Source: Saccharopolyspora ipomoeae (GTDB taxonomy: Bacteria > Actinomycetota > Actinomycetes > Mycobacteriales > Pseudonocardiaceae). From it: a DNA stretch of 64,000 nucleotides. Made by a program: the position numbers and the translations under genes. This document shows, one piece after another, positions 52,055-59,911 of the stretch; position 1 is the stretch's first letter, and each line of letters starts with the position of its first letter. Below the pieces are notes generated by a model that made no database searches, was not told where the DNA came from, and saw only the letters and a program-made list of their open reading frames with translations. Location of the stretch: contig NZ_JASAOF010000019.1 of assembly GCF_029952525.1 (NCBI RefSeq), forward strand, positions 1 through 64,000. The letters run 5' to 3'.

Positions 52055-52798
52055 TCACCGGGGCATGCGGCGCCAGATCGGTTGGGGGACGTAGTGCATG
52101 GCTGCGAAGACCCAGCGGAGGATGCCGGGGACCCAGACGACTCGGCGCCCCTTGTGGAGGGCCTTGTCGGTGGCGTCGGCGACCTGCTCCGGGGTCGACG
52201 ACCACGGGGCCGGGTCCATGCCGGTGGTCATGCGGCCGATGACGAAGCCCGGGCGGACGATCAGCAGGTCCACGCCGCTGCCGACCAGCGCGTCGGAGAG
52301 ACCGTTCGCGAAACCGTCGAGGCCCGCCTTGGCCGAGCCGTAGACGTAGTTGGCGCGGCGGACCCGCACGCCCGCGACCGACGAGAACACCACGATCTTG
52401 CCGTGGCCCTGCCTGCGCAGCAGGTTCGCCAGGTGGGTGAGGACGTTGACGTGCGCGACGTAGTCGACGTGCACCACGTCGACCGCGTGCGCGGCGTCGT
52501 CCTCGGCGCGCTGCTGGTCGCCGAGGATCCCGAAGGAGATCACCGCGGTGCCGATCGGCCCGTGCTTCTGCGCGATGTCGCGCAGCAGGGCCTCGTGGGT
52601 GCCCAGCTCGGCGGCGTCGAACTCGACCCGCACGACCTCGGTCGCGCCCGCCTCGCGCAGCACGGCTTCCTCACCGTCGAGGTCCTGCGCGCGCCGGGCC
52701 GCGAGGACCACCTTGCCGTTGCCGCGGCGCACCAGGCGCTTCGCGACCTCCAGGCCGATCTCGCTCCGGCCACCCAGGATCAGTACCGCGTCGCTCAT
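52055..52798 (-). CDS. dprE2: DprE2-like decaprenylphosphoryl-keto-ribose reductase
   Basis: A 247-residue short-chain dehydrogenase. The NAD site is VLILGGRSEIGLEVAKRLVR, in the DprE2 style with GGxSEIG rather than GxxxGIG, with YVYGSAKAGLDGFANGLSDA (Tyr-x3-Lys) and KIVVFSSVAGVRVRRANYVY. DprE2 makes decaprenylphosphoryl-arabinose with DprE1 for cell-wall arabinan. DprE1 is not next to it here. The family match is strong; function in this host is inferred. Confidence 0.85.
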   Translation of the reverse strand: MSDAVLILGGRSEIGLEVAKRLVRRGNGKVVLAARRAQDLDGEEAVLREAGATEVVRVEFDAAELGTHEALLRDIAQKHGPIGTAVISFGILGDQQRAEDDAAHAVDVVHVDYVAHVNVLTHLANLLRRQGHGKIVVFSSVAGVRVRRANYVYGSAKAGLDGFANGLSDALVGSGVDLLIVRPGFVIGRMTTGMDPAPWSSTPEQVADATDKALHKGRRVVWVPGILRWVFAAMHYVPQPIWRRMPR

Positions 52799-53036
52799 CG
52801 CGCGCCAGTCTGCCACTGCCCCCGCACGCGCGGGCGCGGCGGGACCCGGTAGCTTGCCGGGCAACGATTTTGCGGTGTTCGAGGTCCGTCCCCAGAGGAC
52901 TCGGGGACAACACCGGACCGGCTCAGTCGCTCAGCTCACCACCGACAACACCGGTATGGCTGTTTACCCGCCGCAGCCACCGGCATACTGTTGGTACGAG
53001 ATCGTTCCCCACGAAGCAACCGAGCGGACCCCTCTC

Positions 53037-53852
53037 ATGGCTGACGCACCTCCCCCGCAGATCGACACGACCAAGCCCAGCATCGCGCGGGTCTACGACG
53101 CGTTCGTCGGCGGCAAGGACAACTTCGACGTCGACCGCGAGGTGCTGCGGCAGATCCAGCAGCTGGCACCCGAGGCCATCCAGGTCGGCAGGCAGTGCCG
53201 GAACTGGCTGATCCGCGTCGTGCGCTTCATGGCGGGCAACGCCGGCATCGACCAGTTCCTCGACCTGGGATCGGGCCTGCCGACGGCGGAGAACACCCAC
53301 CAGGCGGCGCAGCGGCTCAACCACGAGGCGACGGTCATCTACGTCGACAACGACCCGTCGGTCGCCGCGCACGGGCGCGCGCTGCTGGAGGAGAACGAGT
53401 ACACGCACTTCGCGGTCGCGGACCTGCGCGATCCCGAGGCGGTGCTGGGCCACGAGTCGGTCCGCAAGTACCTGGACCTGGACCGGCCGGTCGGGTTGAT
53501 CCACAGCAACACGCTGCACCACGTCACCAACGACGAGAACCCCGCGGCCATCATGCGCACCTACCTCGACGCGCTGGCCTCCGGCTCGTACCTGGCGATC
53601 TCGCACCTGCACAACCCGGCCGACGGCAGCTCCCGCGCGAAGCTCGCCGAGGAGTCCGAGGTCAAGTTCAACTCGATGATGGGCAGCTGCTTCTACCGCA
53701 GCCGCGACGAGATCCAGGCGCTGTTCGACGGCCTGGAGATGATCGAGCCGGGTCTGGTCCACCTCTTCGACTGGTGGCCGGACGGCCCGCGCCTGACCGA
53801 GCCCTCGGACGGCGAGTACAACTTGCTCGGCGGCGTCGCCCGCAAGCCCTGA
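53037..53852 (+). CDS. S-adenosyl methyltransferase (DUF574/PF04672)
   Basis: A 271-residue member of the actinobacterial SAM methyltransferase family: KPSIARVYDAFVGGKDNFDV, DQFLDLGSGLPTAENTHQAA (motif I), VIYVDNDPSVAAHGRALL, HSNTLHHVTNDENPAAIMRT, and the C-terminal LVHLFDWWPDGP. Acceptor unknown. Members are multi-copy in these genomes. The start ATG is chosen from the family length; the upstream frame is not conserved. Confidence 0.92.
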   Translation: MADAPPPQIDTTKPSIARVYDAFVGGKDNFDVDREVLRQIQQLAPEAIQVGRQCRNWLIRVVRFMAGNAGIDQFLDLGSGLPTAENTHQAAQRLNHEATVIYVDNDPSVAAHGRALLEENEYTHFAVADLRDPEAVLGHESVRKYLDLDRPVGLIHSNTLHHVTNDENPAAIMRTYLDALASGSYLAISHLHNPADGSSRAKLAEESEVKFNSMMGSCFYRSRDEIQALFDGLEMIEPGLVHLFDWWPDGPRLTEPSDGEYNLLGGVARKP

Positions 53853-53948
53853 ACCCCGGCGGACCCCGGCGAATCGCGGGGGAATCCGCGAATTCCGGGA
53901 ACCCCGAGCTCCGGAAGCCGGATTCGAAGGGCGCCTTTGACGGCGGGA

Positions 53949-53974
53949 GGGGAAGTTTTCATGAAAACTTCCCC
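53949..53974. terminator. 26-bp GGGGAAGTTTTCATGA palindrome
   Basis: A fully palindromic 26-bp site built on AGTTTTCATGAAAACT with four G/C pairs at each end. It lies between the convergent methyltransferase and cvnD genes and is the clearest terminator of this family in the window. Confidence 0.85.
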
Positions 53975-53996
53975 CAGAACCCCAAAGGCGCCGCCC

Positions 53997-54053
53997 GATC
54001 ACATGGCCTGGCGCTGATCACATGGCCTGGCGCTGATCACATGGCCTGGCGCT
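53997..54053. repeat. Three 19-bp tandem repeats over the cvnD stop
   Basis: GATCACATGGCCTGGCGCT is repeated three times without change. The cvnD stop codon lies in the copy nearest the gene, so the other two copies are untranslated duplicates of the gene end. Confidence 0.95.
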
Positions 54054-54663
54054 GCGTCCAGTGCCGCATCGCGTGCTCGACGAGCGCGATCAGGGTGCGC
54101 TTGGTGGATTCCCGATCCCGGGCGTCCACCGGACCGATCGGCACGTCAGGCCCGATCGCCATCGCTTCCCGCACCTGTTCGAGCGAGTGCAGCATCTCGC
54201 CGTCGAACATGTTCACGCCCACCAGGTACGGCAGGCCCCGGTCCTCGAAGAAGTCGATCGCCGAGAACGAGTCCGCCAACCGGCGTGTGTCGACCAGCAC
54301 GACGGCGCCGATGGCACCGCGCACCAGGTCGTCCCACATGAACCAGAACCGCTGCTGCCCGGGGGTTCCGAACAGGTAGAGGATCAGGTCCGAGGCCAGC
54401 GAGATGCGGCCGAAGTCCATGGCCACGGTGGTGGTGGTCTTGTTCGGAGTGGCGTCGAGGTTGTCGACGCCCTGGGAAGCCTCCGTCATGACCGCTTCGG
54501 TGGTCAGCGGAACGATTTCCGAGACCGAACCGACGAACGTCGTTTTGCCCACACCGAACCCACCCGCGACGACGATCTTCGCCGACGTCGAGCTGGTGCC
54601 ACCCCGGTTGGCAGCCTCCGGCATGGAGCCGAGCTGGGGCGCGCTATAGCCGACGGAGTCCAC
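54037..54663 (-). CDS. cvnD: Conservon Ras/Rab-like GTPase (CvnD)
   Basis: A 208-residue small GTPase. P-loop VVAGGFGVGKTTFVGSVSEI, switch region MDFGRISLASDLILYLFGTP (DxxG as GTPG), and LVGVNMFDG in place of NKxD. This is the last gene of the cvnABCD set that makes a membrane-linked signalling complex with a sensor kinase. It starts inside cvnC by 20 bp (GTG with AAAGG). Confidence 0.95.
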   Translation of the reverse strand: MDSVGYSAPQLGSMPEAANRGGTSSTSAKIVVAGGFGVGKTTFVGSVSEIVPLTTEAVMTEASQGVDNLDATPNKTTTTVAMDFGRISLASDLILYLFGTPGQQRFWFMWDDLVRGAIGAVVLVDTRRLADSFSAIDFFEDRGLPYLVGVNMFDGEMLHSLEQVREAMAIGPDVPIGPVDARDRESTKRTLIALVEHAMRHWTQRQAM

Positions 54664-55201
54664 TCAAAACCCTTTCCATCAACAGCATGTGTGGTGCGCT
54701 ACCGCTTTCGCTCACCGTGGTGTGCACGGTAATCAATCCGAGTTCGGCCATGTCGGCCAGCAGTACGCGGGCGACCCCGATCGGCACCGACAGCAATGCT
54801 CCCACCTCGGCCACCGATCGCGGTTGCTGGCACAGCTCGGCGATCGACTGGTGCTCCAGCCGGACCGGTGCGCCGGGTCGGTAATTCTCGCCGACCGAAA
54901 CCAAGGTTTCGATGGCCAGTTCGTAGTTCGACTTCGTCCGGCCGCCGGTCCAGGTGTAGGACCGGATGCTGGAGGCCACAGGGGTTTCCGGCACGGCGTC
55001 CGCGGGATCCTGCGACACCGTGCGGGCGCGCTGGTCCGGATCGTCCTCGCGCGAGGAGCCCGATGCCGAGCGCTCGCGGCGCTTGTCGCGCTTGGGCGGC
55101 TTGGCGCCGAACGCGAACGCGTTGACGACGTCGGCGAAGGTGTCGTCACCCGAGTTCTGTCGTCTTCGGTCCCGGCGCGGGTTGTCCGAGCGTCTGCTCA
55201 T
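54644..55201 (-). CDS. cvnC: Conservon DUF742 protein (CvnC)
   Basis: A 185-residue protein. The N-terminal 80 residues are charged and disordered. The DUF742 winged-helix part starts at SSIRSYTWTGGRTKSNYELA and has RLEHQSIAELCQQPRSVAEV, VPIGVARVLLADMAELGLIT. It links the kinase and GTPase of the conservon. Confidence 0.94.
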   Translation of the reverse strand: MSRRSDNPRRDRRRQNSGDDTFADVVNAFAFGAKPPKRDKRRERSASGSSREDDPDQRARTVSQDPADAVPETPVASSIRSYTWTGGRTKSNYELAIETLVSVGENYRPGAPVRLEHQSIAELCQQPRSVAEVGALLSVPIGVARVLLADMAELGLITVHTTVSESGSAPHMLLMERVLSGLRRL

Positions 55202-55208
55202 CGCGTCC

Positions 55209-55646
55209 TCACACCAGTTGGCCCGACGCAGCGTTGTTGCTGTTCTGCAGCTGGCTGCGGATCTCCGGGGTGAGCATCTGACCGACGCGCTCGACGAGCA
55301 TCGTCATCTCGTAGGCGATCAGGCCCATGTCGCACTGGGGAGCGGCGAGCACGGTCAGGCACGAACCGTCGCTGATGCCCATCTGCAGCAGCGTGCCCCG
55401 GTCCATCTCCACGATCGTCTGCACGACGCGACCGGCCTCGAAGCACTTCGCCGATCCCTGCGTGAGGCTCAGCAGACCAGAGGCCACGGCGGCGAGCTGG
55501 TCGGCACGATCCCGCGGCAGCGTCGCCGACGCGGTGAGCACGATGCCGTCAGCCGAGACCACGATCGCGTGCGCCACTCCCTGCACGCGTTCGGTGAAGT
55601 CCGTGATCAGCCAGCCGAACCTGCGGGAAATAGTCTGTGCGCTCAT
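55209..55646 (-). CDS. cvnB: Conservon Roadblock/LC7 protein (CvnB)
   Basis: A 145-residue Roadblock/LC7 protein: FGWLITDFTERVQGVAHAIV, SADGIVLTASATLPRDRADQ, LAAVASGLLSLTQGSA, and LTVLAAPQCDMGLIAYEMTM. This fold is a likely GTPase regulator for CvnD. Eight bases separate it from cvnC. Confidence 0.95.
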   Translation of the reverse strand: MSAQTISRRFGWLITDFTERVQGVAHAIVVSADGIVLTASATLPRDRADQLAAVASGLLSLTQGSAKCFEAGRVVQTIVEMDRGTLLQMGISDGSCLTVLAAPQCDMGLIAYEMTMLVERVGQMLTPEIRSQLQNSNNAASGQLV

Positions 55647-55702
55647 GCAACCTCCTGTTCGTTGCCGAGATGATCACGTGTCTTCTCCAGAGTGTCCACC
55701 AC

Positions 55703-58700
55703 TCAGCCCTCGTCGCTCATCCGGTGACGGCCTCGGCTGACACCGCCTTGGAAGTCGGACAACCTGCTGCGCAAGGCGTTCGGATCGCGTTGGAGCCGTC
55801 GCGGCTGCCGGGGCTGCTGCGACTGGTCGGACACGCTGCCCGGGACGAGGTTCGCCTTGGGCTTGCGCCGGGGAAGACCGGCGCTGGTGAACGACGTCTC
55901 CTGCGGGTTCGCCGCGGCTTCGGCGGCCTCGCGGGCCTTGTCCGCGGCGAAGTCCCAGGCCTGGGCCTCCGCGGTCTGCGGGATCCAGGGCTTGGCCTCG
56001 GGCAGCTCGGGCGCCGGCTCGGACGGGTCCGGCGGCCACGCCTTGAAGGCCGAGTCCGGGTCGGTGCTGCCGAACTGGACGCCCCCGCGCGCGATCTGCT
56101 TGCTGATGTCCTCGGCGCTGCGTCCCGGCGAGGACTCCTGCGAGGTGCTCCCGACCGGTTCGGCGGGCTTGTTCCGCGGCTTGCGCTGCGGCAGGCCCGA
56201 GGAGGTCAGCTGCGGCTCGTCGTCGGCGTCGGCCGACGGTCCCGAGGTGAACAGCGCGGAGTCGCCGTCCTTGGTCTCGGGCCAGTGGAACTCGCCGGTC
56301 TCCGACACCGAGTCGGAGGCGGCGGGCATGAACCACTGCCCCGCCAGGTCGTTGCGCACCGGCTCGGGCGCGGGTTCCGGTGCCTCCTCGGCCGCGGGCT
56401 GGTCGTAGTCCAGGGAGGAGCCGAAGAAGCTGCTGGTCGGCGCGTCCTCCCCGCCCGCGGGGGCGAAGAAGTCGTTCGACTGGCCGCCGGCCGGTTCGAA
56501 GAAGCCCGTCCCGTCGAACTGGCCGGAGTTCTCACCCTGGTCCTGCGGGAAGATCGGCTCGAACAGGCTCGTCGGCTGGTTGGCGTTGTCGTACTCCGGG
56601 CTCCCGAAGTCCTGGGCCCCGATGTCCTGACCGCCGAAGTCCTGACCGCTGAAGTCGTGCGCGCCCGAGTCCTGGGTGCCGGGGTCCTGGGCGAACGACG
56701 GTTCCTGGGTCTGCCAGCCGCCGTCCTCCGGGCGGTTCCGGTCGGGCCTGCGCTGCGGCAGCGGAGATCCGGCCCCGGCGAGCGATCCGGCACCGGGGAA
56801 CGTGCCCGGGTTGTGCAGACCGGGCAGCGAGTGGCCGTTGACCTGCGCGGGCTGCGCCGACGGCGGCATCTGCGACGGCCCCGGCTGGGCCGAGACCACG
56901 TGCTCGGCGGGCACCAGCACGGTGGCGCGCACGCCTTCGACATCGGGACCGCCGTGCAGCTCGACGCTGATGCCGTGCCGGGCGGCCAGGCGCCCGGCCA
57001 CGAACAGGCCCATCCGGCGCGAGGTCGAGATGTCGTCCTCGGCGACGCGGGCGAGCCGCTCGTTGGCCTCGGCCAGGTCTTCGTCGCCCATGCCGATGCC
57101 GTTGTCGAGGATGTCGAGCACGACGGTGCCGTCGCCGGACTGGTAGCTGGAGACCGTGACGACGGTGTCCGGCGCGGAGAAGTTCGCGCCGTTGTCCATC
57201 AGCTCGGCGGTCAGCCGCACCAGGTCGCTGGCGGTGTTGCCGCGCAGCTTCACCGACGGGGTCGGCTGCACCGCGATCCGCGGGTACTGCTCGATCTCCG
57301 AGACCGCCGAGCGCAGCACGTCGGCGAGGTCGGTGGGCTGGGTGAAGCGGCGGGCCAGGTCGCTGCCGGACAGAACCATGAGGTTCTCGTTGTTCCGGCG
57401 CATCCGGGTCGCGAGGTTGTCCAGCTGGAACAGCCGGGACAGCTGGTCGGGGTCTTCCTCGTCCTGCTCCAGCTCCTCGAACAGGCGCAGCTGGCGCTCC
57501 AGCAGGGCCTGGCTGCGGCGGGAGACGCTGACGAACGCGTCGCTGTAGCCGCGGCGCAGGTCGGCCTGCTCGACGGCCAGGCGCAGCGCCTGCCGGTTGA
57601 CCTCGTCGAAGGCCCGCGCCACCTGGCCGACCTCCTCGGTGGTGGTCACCGGCAGCGGCGGCACCTCGGCTTCGGCGCCCTTGCCCTCGCGGACCGCGGT
57701 GACGGCTTGGGGCAGGTCGTACTCGGCGGCGTCGAGCGCGCCGATCCGCAGTTCGCGCAGCGAGCCGAGCAGCTGGCGGGTGATCATGATGATCACGCCG
57801 GCGGCGGCGATCAGCGAGGCCAGCAGCAGCACCGAGTCCCACCCCGCGCGGTCGCTGGCGTCGTCGGCGAGGCCCTGGGCGATCGAGCGGATCTCGACGG
57901 CGAGCTCGCCGCGGCCGCCTTCGATGGTGGCCGCCGAGCCGTCGCTGGAGCTGTTCCAGGCCTCGCGGCTGACGGAGAAGCCGCCGCTGGACACGTCGTC
58001 GGTGCTCTCGCTGATGATCGCGCCGAGCATCTGGTTGCGCTGCACGATCGCCGGGACCTGCAGCTGCTGCTGGAGGCGCTGCTGCCAGTGCTTGGCCACA
58101 CCGGAACCGGCGTCGTTGATCTTGGACAGCAGCCGGGCGCGCGACCCGGACAGGTTGTCGAGCGTGGCGGCGTCCAGCGAGCCCTCGTCCAGCCCGGACA
58201 GCACCAGGGACTGCTGCAGCCGGACCTCTTCGGTCAGACCGAGCAGGTCGGTCATGGCGGTCGCGCTCGACGAGATCCGGGGGTCGGCGACGCTGGTGGT
58301 CAGCGCGCGGTCCAGCGCCAGCGCGGCGCGCACGGCCTGGCTGTAGGCGCCGATGGCCTGCACGGCGGTGACCCGGTGGGCCTGCACCCCGGCCCGGACC
58401 GCGCCGAGGGCGTCCAGCGCCCGGCGGGTCTCGTTGAACCGCTCACCGACGACGTCGGTGTAGACGTCGTTGTCGGTGATGACGCCGCGCAGGTCCTCGG
58501 CGGCCTTGTCGGTGGCCTTGGCCTGGTCGGTGAAGGCGCCGATCCGGCCGTCGCCGACCAGCGAGTCCACGGCGTGGTTGCGCTCCTGCTGCAGACCGCT
58601 GAGCAGCGGCTCCACCTGCTTCTCGGCGTCGAGCACCTGGGCGACCCGGCCGTACTCGTCGGCCTGCTCCACCTGCCACTGGATCTGCCCGACACCGAGA

Positions 58701-58804
58701 GTGATGGCGAACAGGACGGGCACCAGAACGACGGCGGCCAGCTTCGTGGGCAGCGACCAGTTGCGCCACTGCAGGAAGCCGGCGGGCCGCCGGTCCCCGC
58801 TCAC
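55703..58804 (-). CDS. cvnA: Conservon nitrate/nitrite-sensor-type histidine kinase (CvnA)
   Basis: A 1033-residue membrane kinase. A first span (KLAAVVLVPVLFAITLGVGQ), a large outside NIT-type domain, a second span near 335 (VLLLASLIAAAGVIIMI), HAMP-like linker, and HATPase with ELMDNGANFSAPDTVVTV (N box), LDILDNGIGMGDEDL (G1) and RRMGLFVAGRLAARHGI (G2). In the phosphoacceptor region (FQLDNLATRMRRNNENLMVL) no His is seen where one is often found, so phosphotransfer may be absent. The last 350 residues are acidic, disordered, with repeated QDFGGQDI-type motifs and LPxRKP motifs. Confidence 0.93.
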   Translation of the reverse strand: MSGDRRPAGFLQWRNWSLPTKLAAVVLVPVLFAITLGVGQIQWQVEQADEYGRVAQVLDAEKQVEPLLSGLQQERNHAVDSLVGDGRIGAFTDQAKATDKAAEDLRGVITDNDVYTDVVGERFNETRRALDALGAVRAGVQAHRVTAVQAIGAYSQAVRAALALDRALTTSVADPRISSSATAMTDLLGLTEEVRLQQSLVLSGLDEGSLDAATLDNLSGSRARLLSKINDAGSGVAKHWQQRLQQQLQVPAIVQRNQMLGAIISESTDDVSSGGFSVSREAWNSSSDGSAATIEGGRGELAVEIRSIAQGLADDASDRAGWDSVLLLASLIAAAGVIIMITRQLLGSLRELRIGALDAAEYDLPQAVTAVREGKGAEAEVPPLPVTTTEEVGQVARAFDEVNRQALRLAVEQADLRRGYSDAFVSVSRRSQALLERQLRLFEELEQDEEDPDQLSRLFQLDNLATRMRRNNENLMVLSGSDLARRFTQPTDLADVLRSAVSEIEQYPRIAVQPTPSVKLRGNTASDLVRLTAELMDNGANFSAPDTVVTVSSYQSGDGTVVLDILDNGIGMGDEDLAEANERLARVAEDDISTSRRMGLFVAGRLAARHGISVELHGGPDVEGVRATVLVPAEHVVSAQPGPSQMPPSAQPAQVNGHSLPGLHNPGTFPGAGSLAGAGSPLPQRRPDRNRPEDGGWQTQEPSFAQDPGTQDSGAHDFSGQDFGGQDIGAQDFGSPEYDNANQPTSLFEPIFPQDQGENSGQFDGTGFFEPAGGQSNDFFAPAGGEDAPTSSFFGSSLDYDQPAAEEAPEPAPEPVRNDLAGQWFMPAASDSVSETGEFHWPETKDGDSALFTSGPSADADDEPQLTSSGLPQRKPRNKPAEPVGSTSQESSPGRSAEDISKQIARGGVQFGSTDPDSAFKAWPPDPSEPAPELPEAKPWIPQTAEAQAWDFAADKAREAAEAAANPQETSFTSAGLPRRKPKANLVPGSVSDQSQQPRQPRRLQRDPNALRSRLSDFQGGVSRGRHRMSDEG

Positions 58805-59494
58805 GAGCGCACTCCCCGTGCGTCTCCGCGCTGGTCAAGCAGGCGTGTCGAACTAGGCGTAGGCGAACGGCGCATGCGTGCGGTCCCGCAATCGTCGTGC
58901 TGATGGTCAGGGGTGAAAGGCGGGCATGCGGGGAGGGCACGACGCCGGGGAACCAACTGAGGACTCCACGACTTCGAGATCTTGTCGATACTCAGCGTCA
59001 CCGATGGCTTCCCCGGCCGGCACATTCCGGACACTGGTATCGAACCGTGACCCTTCCCGTTCGCACGACTACCTCTCAGTGCCCAAGCACTATATGCCCC
59101 CTGCGCAAGGAAAGCACCGGGGGCTTTTTCGCAATGTGCTACGCCAATCAGGCGAGATCACGCCGAGTGTCCGATCAGTTCGGGAGCGCTTCACGCAATT
59201 TCACCCGTTCGGACTAAAAGGAGGCCGGAACTCTTCTCCGGAAGACGATGTAACGCCTGGTCAGCGACTTTCGATCTTGAAGCCGTAGGGCGCTGACCTG
59301 GCCTTACCCGCCGGTAACCGAGAGTTGCCCACCCGTCGCGGCCTGTCGGCCCCGCTCCTGCTCAGACGGGTGAAATGGAAGTTGGCAGGTGGCCCTCCCC
59401 ACAGTGTCGATAGAGGTAGAACAGTGGTAATAATTGCCCGCCTCGGCCAGCTCGGCGACCCCGGCAGGCACACCCTGAAGTCCAGGAAGGATGC
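58805..59494. other. Intergenic region between cvnA and DUF485 gene
   Basis: No gene is convincing. It carries the divergent promoters of the conservon and the DUF485/symporter operon. A T-tailed hairpin at 59096-59129 could end a short transcript from the plus strand, perhaps a small RNA. A polypurine/polypyrimidine region precedes the DUF485 start. Confidence 0.6.
59096..59129 (+). terminator. Rho-independent terminator (T5 tail)
   Basis: GCCCCC (59096-59101) pairs with GGGGGC (59119-59124), followed by TTTTT. The loop is 17 bases. It points to plus-strand transcription that starts inside the gap and stops here, with no protein gene before it. Confidence 0.7.
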
Positions 59495-59911
59495 ATGAGC
59501 AACGCAACGCAATCCGCGCTGCGCGGTTCCCCCCGCGAGCCCGGAAATCAACGCGCGGCGTTCGGCGGAATCGAGAAGAGCGCGGTTCGCACAACCGCCG
59601 ACCGGCCCGATTTCACCGCTATCCAGCAGAGCGCCGAATTCCGCAGCCTCCGCCGTCGACTTAAATGGTTCGTTTTCCCCGCGACGGCGTTTTTCCTGAT
59701 CTGGTACATGAGCTACGTGGTCGCCGCGGCGTACTTCCCCGAGGAGCTGGCGCGCACCGTCTACGGCGAGGTCAACGTCGGACTGCTGCTCGGCATCGGG
59801 CAGTTCGTCACCACCGTCGGGCTGACCACCCTCTACGTCCGGTTCGCCCGCCGCCACATCGATCCGCGCGTCGACGAGATCCGCGAGCAGGCCGGAGAGT
59901 TCGACCGATGA
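59495..59911 (+). CDS. DUF485 membrane protein (YjcH-like)
   Basis: A 138-residue protein. A disordered N-terminus precedes the DUF485 domain: FTAIQQSAEFRSLRRRLKWF, VFPATAFFLIWYMSYVVAAA, VNVGLLLGIGQFVTTVGLTT (two spans), VRFARRHIDPRVDEIRE. YjcH-like proteins accompany acetate symporters. AGGAAGG lies 4 bases before the ATG; the stop overlaps the symporter ATG (ATGA). Confidence 0.92.
   Translation: MSNATQSALRGSPREPGNQRAAFGGIEKSAVRTTADRPDFTAIQQSAEFRSLRRRLKWFVFPATAFFLIWYMSYVVAAAYFPEELARTVYGEVNVGLLLGIGQFVTTVGLTTLYVRFARRHIDPRVDEIREQAGEFDR

Noticed and set aside
55637..58903. Long plus-strand frame of 1088 codons
   Set aside because: It is antisense to cvnA, which has clear kinase domains; it has low-complexity Gly/Arg/Val/Leu-rich sequence from GC bias.
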